DNA from: Hofstenia miamia
Lineage: Eukaryota > Xenacoelomorpha > Acoela
NCBI GenBank assembly: GCA_004352715.1
Contig: SCFE01000118.1
Location: 464,989 to 528,988 of the forward strand
DNA: 64,000 bases
Direction of reading: 5' to 3'
Shown here: piece by piece, positions 62,410 through 64,000 of the stretch
How positions within the stretch are numbered: the stretch's first letter is position 1
How the letters are laid out: each line of letters starts with the position of its first letter
Translations under genes and position numbers: made by a program
Notes under the pieces: generated by a model
Told to the model about the DNA's origin: nothing
Seen by the model: only the letters and a program-made list of their open reading frames with translations
Database searches by the model: none

Positions 62410-63625
62410 ATTGTGCCTCTAACTTCTCTGAACTTGTCTCCATGTTTCTGATCCGCCTGCTGCCTTCCCGGTAATCCAACTTTTGTGATATTGACTTCAG
62501 TGCCTATGATATTTCTCTCATGCTTAAATCTTGCAAGTTGTCTGGTCCTTGCTATTCTGACGGTGTCCCTTCATTTGTAATTCATGATGTAATTCATGAA
62601 ACTTCCTCCACGCTTTCTATCAATTTAAAACATCTTTACTCCTTCATTTGCTCCTCTAAGCGCTACCCCGCCTGTTGGAAGATTTCTTCGATTTCTCCGC
62701 TGTTAAAATATAATCAGCTTCCCTCCTTGCATGTCACGTCCTACCGCCCAATAGCTATTCTATCTCGACTGTCTATCATTCTTGAACGCCTTGTTTTTCG
62801 TTTTGATTCTCAAAAATTCGTCACCTCATCTCTTCTTCTTAGCATGACAACCTTCCTGGTTGGTCTACGATTACTAACTTACACTGATCGAAAACTGCCA
62901 CTCTGATTGTAATTATCCTGGTTGTATTATCTTTCTTGACATCTCGAAAGCGCTTGATCGCCTCCCTCATTCCATTCTGCTTGACAAGTTACGTTTATTT
63001 GGTTTTGATGTGGATTTCATCGAACTGTTCCAGTCTTATCTGACCAATCGCCACCAATGTGTCAAAATCAACTCGTATATCGCTTCTCCTGTCACCGTTA
63101 CTAGTGGTGCCCCTCAAGGCTCAGTGTTTACTGTTATTTTCTTCCTTGTTGCCATTAACGACCTCCCTCATTCTGTTCTCAACTCGTCTTGCCTGTTGTA
63201 TGTCGACGGCACTGCGATTTTTGATTTTGACTGGTCTTTTGCTTCTAATATTTCTTCTGATCTTGAGCATTTGTCTACTTGGTCCTCTGTCAACCATCTT
63301 GATTTTAGCGCTACCAAAACATGTGGTATTTCCTTTTCTGTTGTTCCCCTTTCTGATTTGCTCCTCATCACACTCATCGTGGAGTTCAACTTGCTGCAAA
63401 CTTAAATTGGATTGGACATGTGTCTTTGCGTCATGCAAAGCTAATTCCTCACTGTTTGCCCTCTTCCGCAATGTTCCCTTTAATTCCAAGTCTGCAGTGA
63501 AAGTCTTTTTGTTCAAGTCCATTCCTCGCACCATTCTTCTCTATGCGTCTCCCTGTTGGTGGCCTTCCCGTTCCTTGTTCCACTCTATGGAACGTTTCCA
63601 GAAGCGTGCCTTCAAATGGATCTCT
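62410..63625 (+). pseudogene. Reverse transcriptase pseudogene, Jockey/CR1-like
   Basis: Frames must be joined across several frameshifts and stops. In order they show SCKLSGPCYSDGVPSFVIHD near 62530, RYPACWKISSISPLLK and SYRPIAILSRLSIILERLVF near 62670-62790, IIFLDISKALDRLPHSILL near 62930-62970, GFDVDFIELFQSYLTNRHQC near 63005, VTSGAPQGSVFTVIFF near 63095, and CLLYVDGTAIFDF near 63190. The last is the catalytic region, where the expected (F/Y)ADD is YVDG, so one catalytic aspartate is lost. Thumb-side text (NLNWIGHVSLRHAK, then in another frame RNVPFNSKSAVK and ERFQKRAFKWIS) follows. This order matches non-LTR retrotransposons of the Jockey/CR1 assemblage; the exact clade is not resolved. 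It is inactive. Confidence 0.82.
63192..63565 (+). repeat. 374-bp duplicated block, first copy
   Basis: Identical, as far as I can see, to 63627-64000 at an offset of 435 bases. The block covers the YVDG region and thumb of the LINE. Confidence 0.95.
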
Positions 63626-63626
63626 N
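63626..63626. other. Single-N assembly join
   Basis: A single N separates the two duplicated blocks, the signature of an unsized join between overlapping contigs. Confidence 0.9.
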
Positions 63627-64000
63627 CCTGTTGTATGTCGACGGCACTGCGATTTTTGATTTTGACTGGTCTTTTGCTTCTAATATTTCTTCTGATCTTG
63701 AGCATTTGTCTACTTGGTCCTCTGTCAACCATCTTGATTTTAGCGCTACCAAAACATGTGGTATTTCCTTTTCTGTTGTTCCCCTTTCTGATTTGCTCCT
63801 CATCACACTCATCGTGGAGTTCAACTTGCTGCAAACTTAAATTGGATTGGACATGTGTCTTTGCGTCATGCAAAGCTAATTCCTCACTGTTTGCCCTCTT
63901 CCGCAATGTTCCCTTTAATTCCAAGTCTGCAGTGAAAGTCTTTTTGTTCAAGTCCATTCCTCGCACCATTCTTCTCTATGCGTCTCCCTGTTGGTGGCCT
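63627..64000 (+). repeat. 374-bp duplicated block, second copy
   Basis: Repeats 63192-63565 and is cut by the window edge. It carries the same YVDG change and the same stop, so it is probably the same locus assembled twice rather than a second element. Confidence 0.9.

Larger units (their letters stand above)
62405..63625 (+). mobile_element. Jockey/CR1-like LINE fragment, 5' truncated
   Basis: A GC-richer, pyrimidine-rich block with a distinct composition that begins abruptly at about 62405. It covers most of a reverse transcriptase domain and runs to the single N at 63626. The 5' ORF, endonuclease and 3' end are not seen. Confidence 0.8.

Noticed and set aside
63121-63969. Minus-strand frames of 137 and 142 codons at the window end
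   Set aside because: Antisense shadows of the plus-strand LINE reverse transcriptase. Their near identity comes from the 374-bp duplicated block.

Overview
The window is A+T-rich eukaryotic DNA (roughly 70% A+T by eye), dominated by transposon remnants and carrying very little recognisable host coding sequence. An invertebrate, probably an arthropod, fits best. The reasons are a phase-1 LDL-receptor class A exon, the mix of mariner, hAT and PIF/Harbinger-type elements with an R4/Dong-type and a Jockey/CR1-type LINE, and long (TA)n tracts. Species cannot be named from sequence alone. No tRNA, rRNA, CRISPR array or complete host gene was found. Seven N runs (two of exactly 1000 bases, two of 139 and 101, three single Ns) mark assembly joins, and several lie inside repeats, so local structure there is uncertain.

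Layout. 1-2.5 kb holds a damaged duplicate of a MITE plus the start of a host exon; its parent is at 12.5-13.5 kb, where the MITE is intact and the LDL-A exon is read on the minus strand. 5.1-7.1 kb holds two internally deleted mariner-type elements. 8.3-11.2 kb is a palindromic pair of foldback elements built from more than 20 copies of a TTCACACAG motif. 15.4-15.8 kb is a MITE with perfect 27-bp inverted ends and G-rich tracts. 19.1-19.7, 21.0-21.6, 28.6-28.8, 43.1-43.7 kb and others are short hAT-like elements. 20.9-23.6 kb is a (TA)n region that has collected several elements, including a minus-strand mariner-type transposase pseudogene. 31.1-32.3 kb is an hAT remnant with another hAT-like element inserted in its dimerisation-domain region; a second copy at 47.4-47.8 kb preserves the empty site. 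36.4-37.1 kb is an intact-looking reverse transcriptase fragment of the R4/Dong LINE group placed against an (AAT)n array. 53.3-53.6 kb is another hAT C-terminal fragment. 62.4-64 kb is a decayed Jockey/CR1-like LINE with a mutated catalytic motif and a 374-bp duplication across a single N.

How the parts relate. There is no operon or pathway here. The biology is transposon dynamics: internal deletion, nesting, insertion into microsatellites, and one case in which part of a host exon became bounded by MITE ends. The rest is noncoding A+T-rich DNA, plus a few short open frames of unknown meaning that are listed at low confidence.
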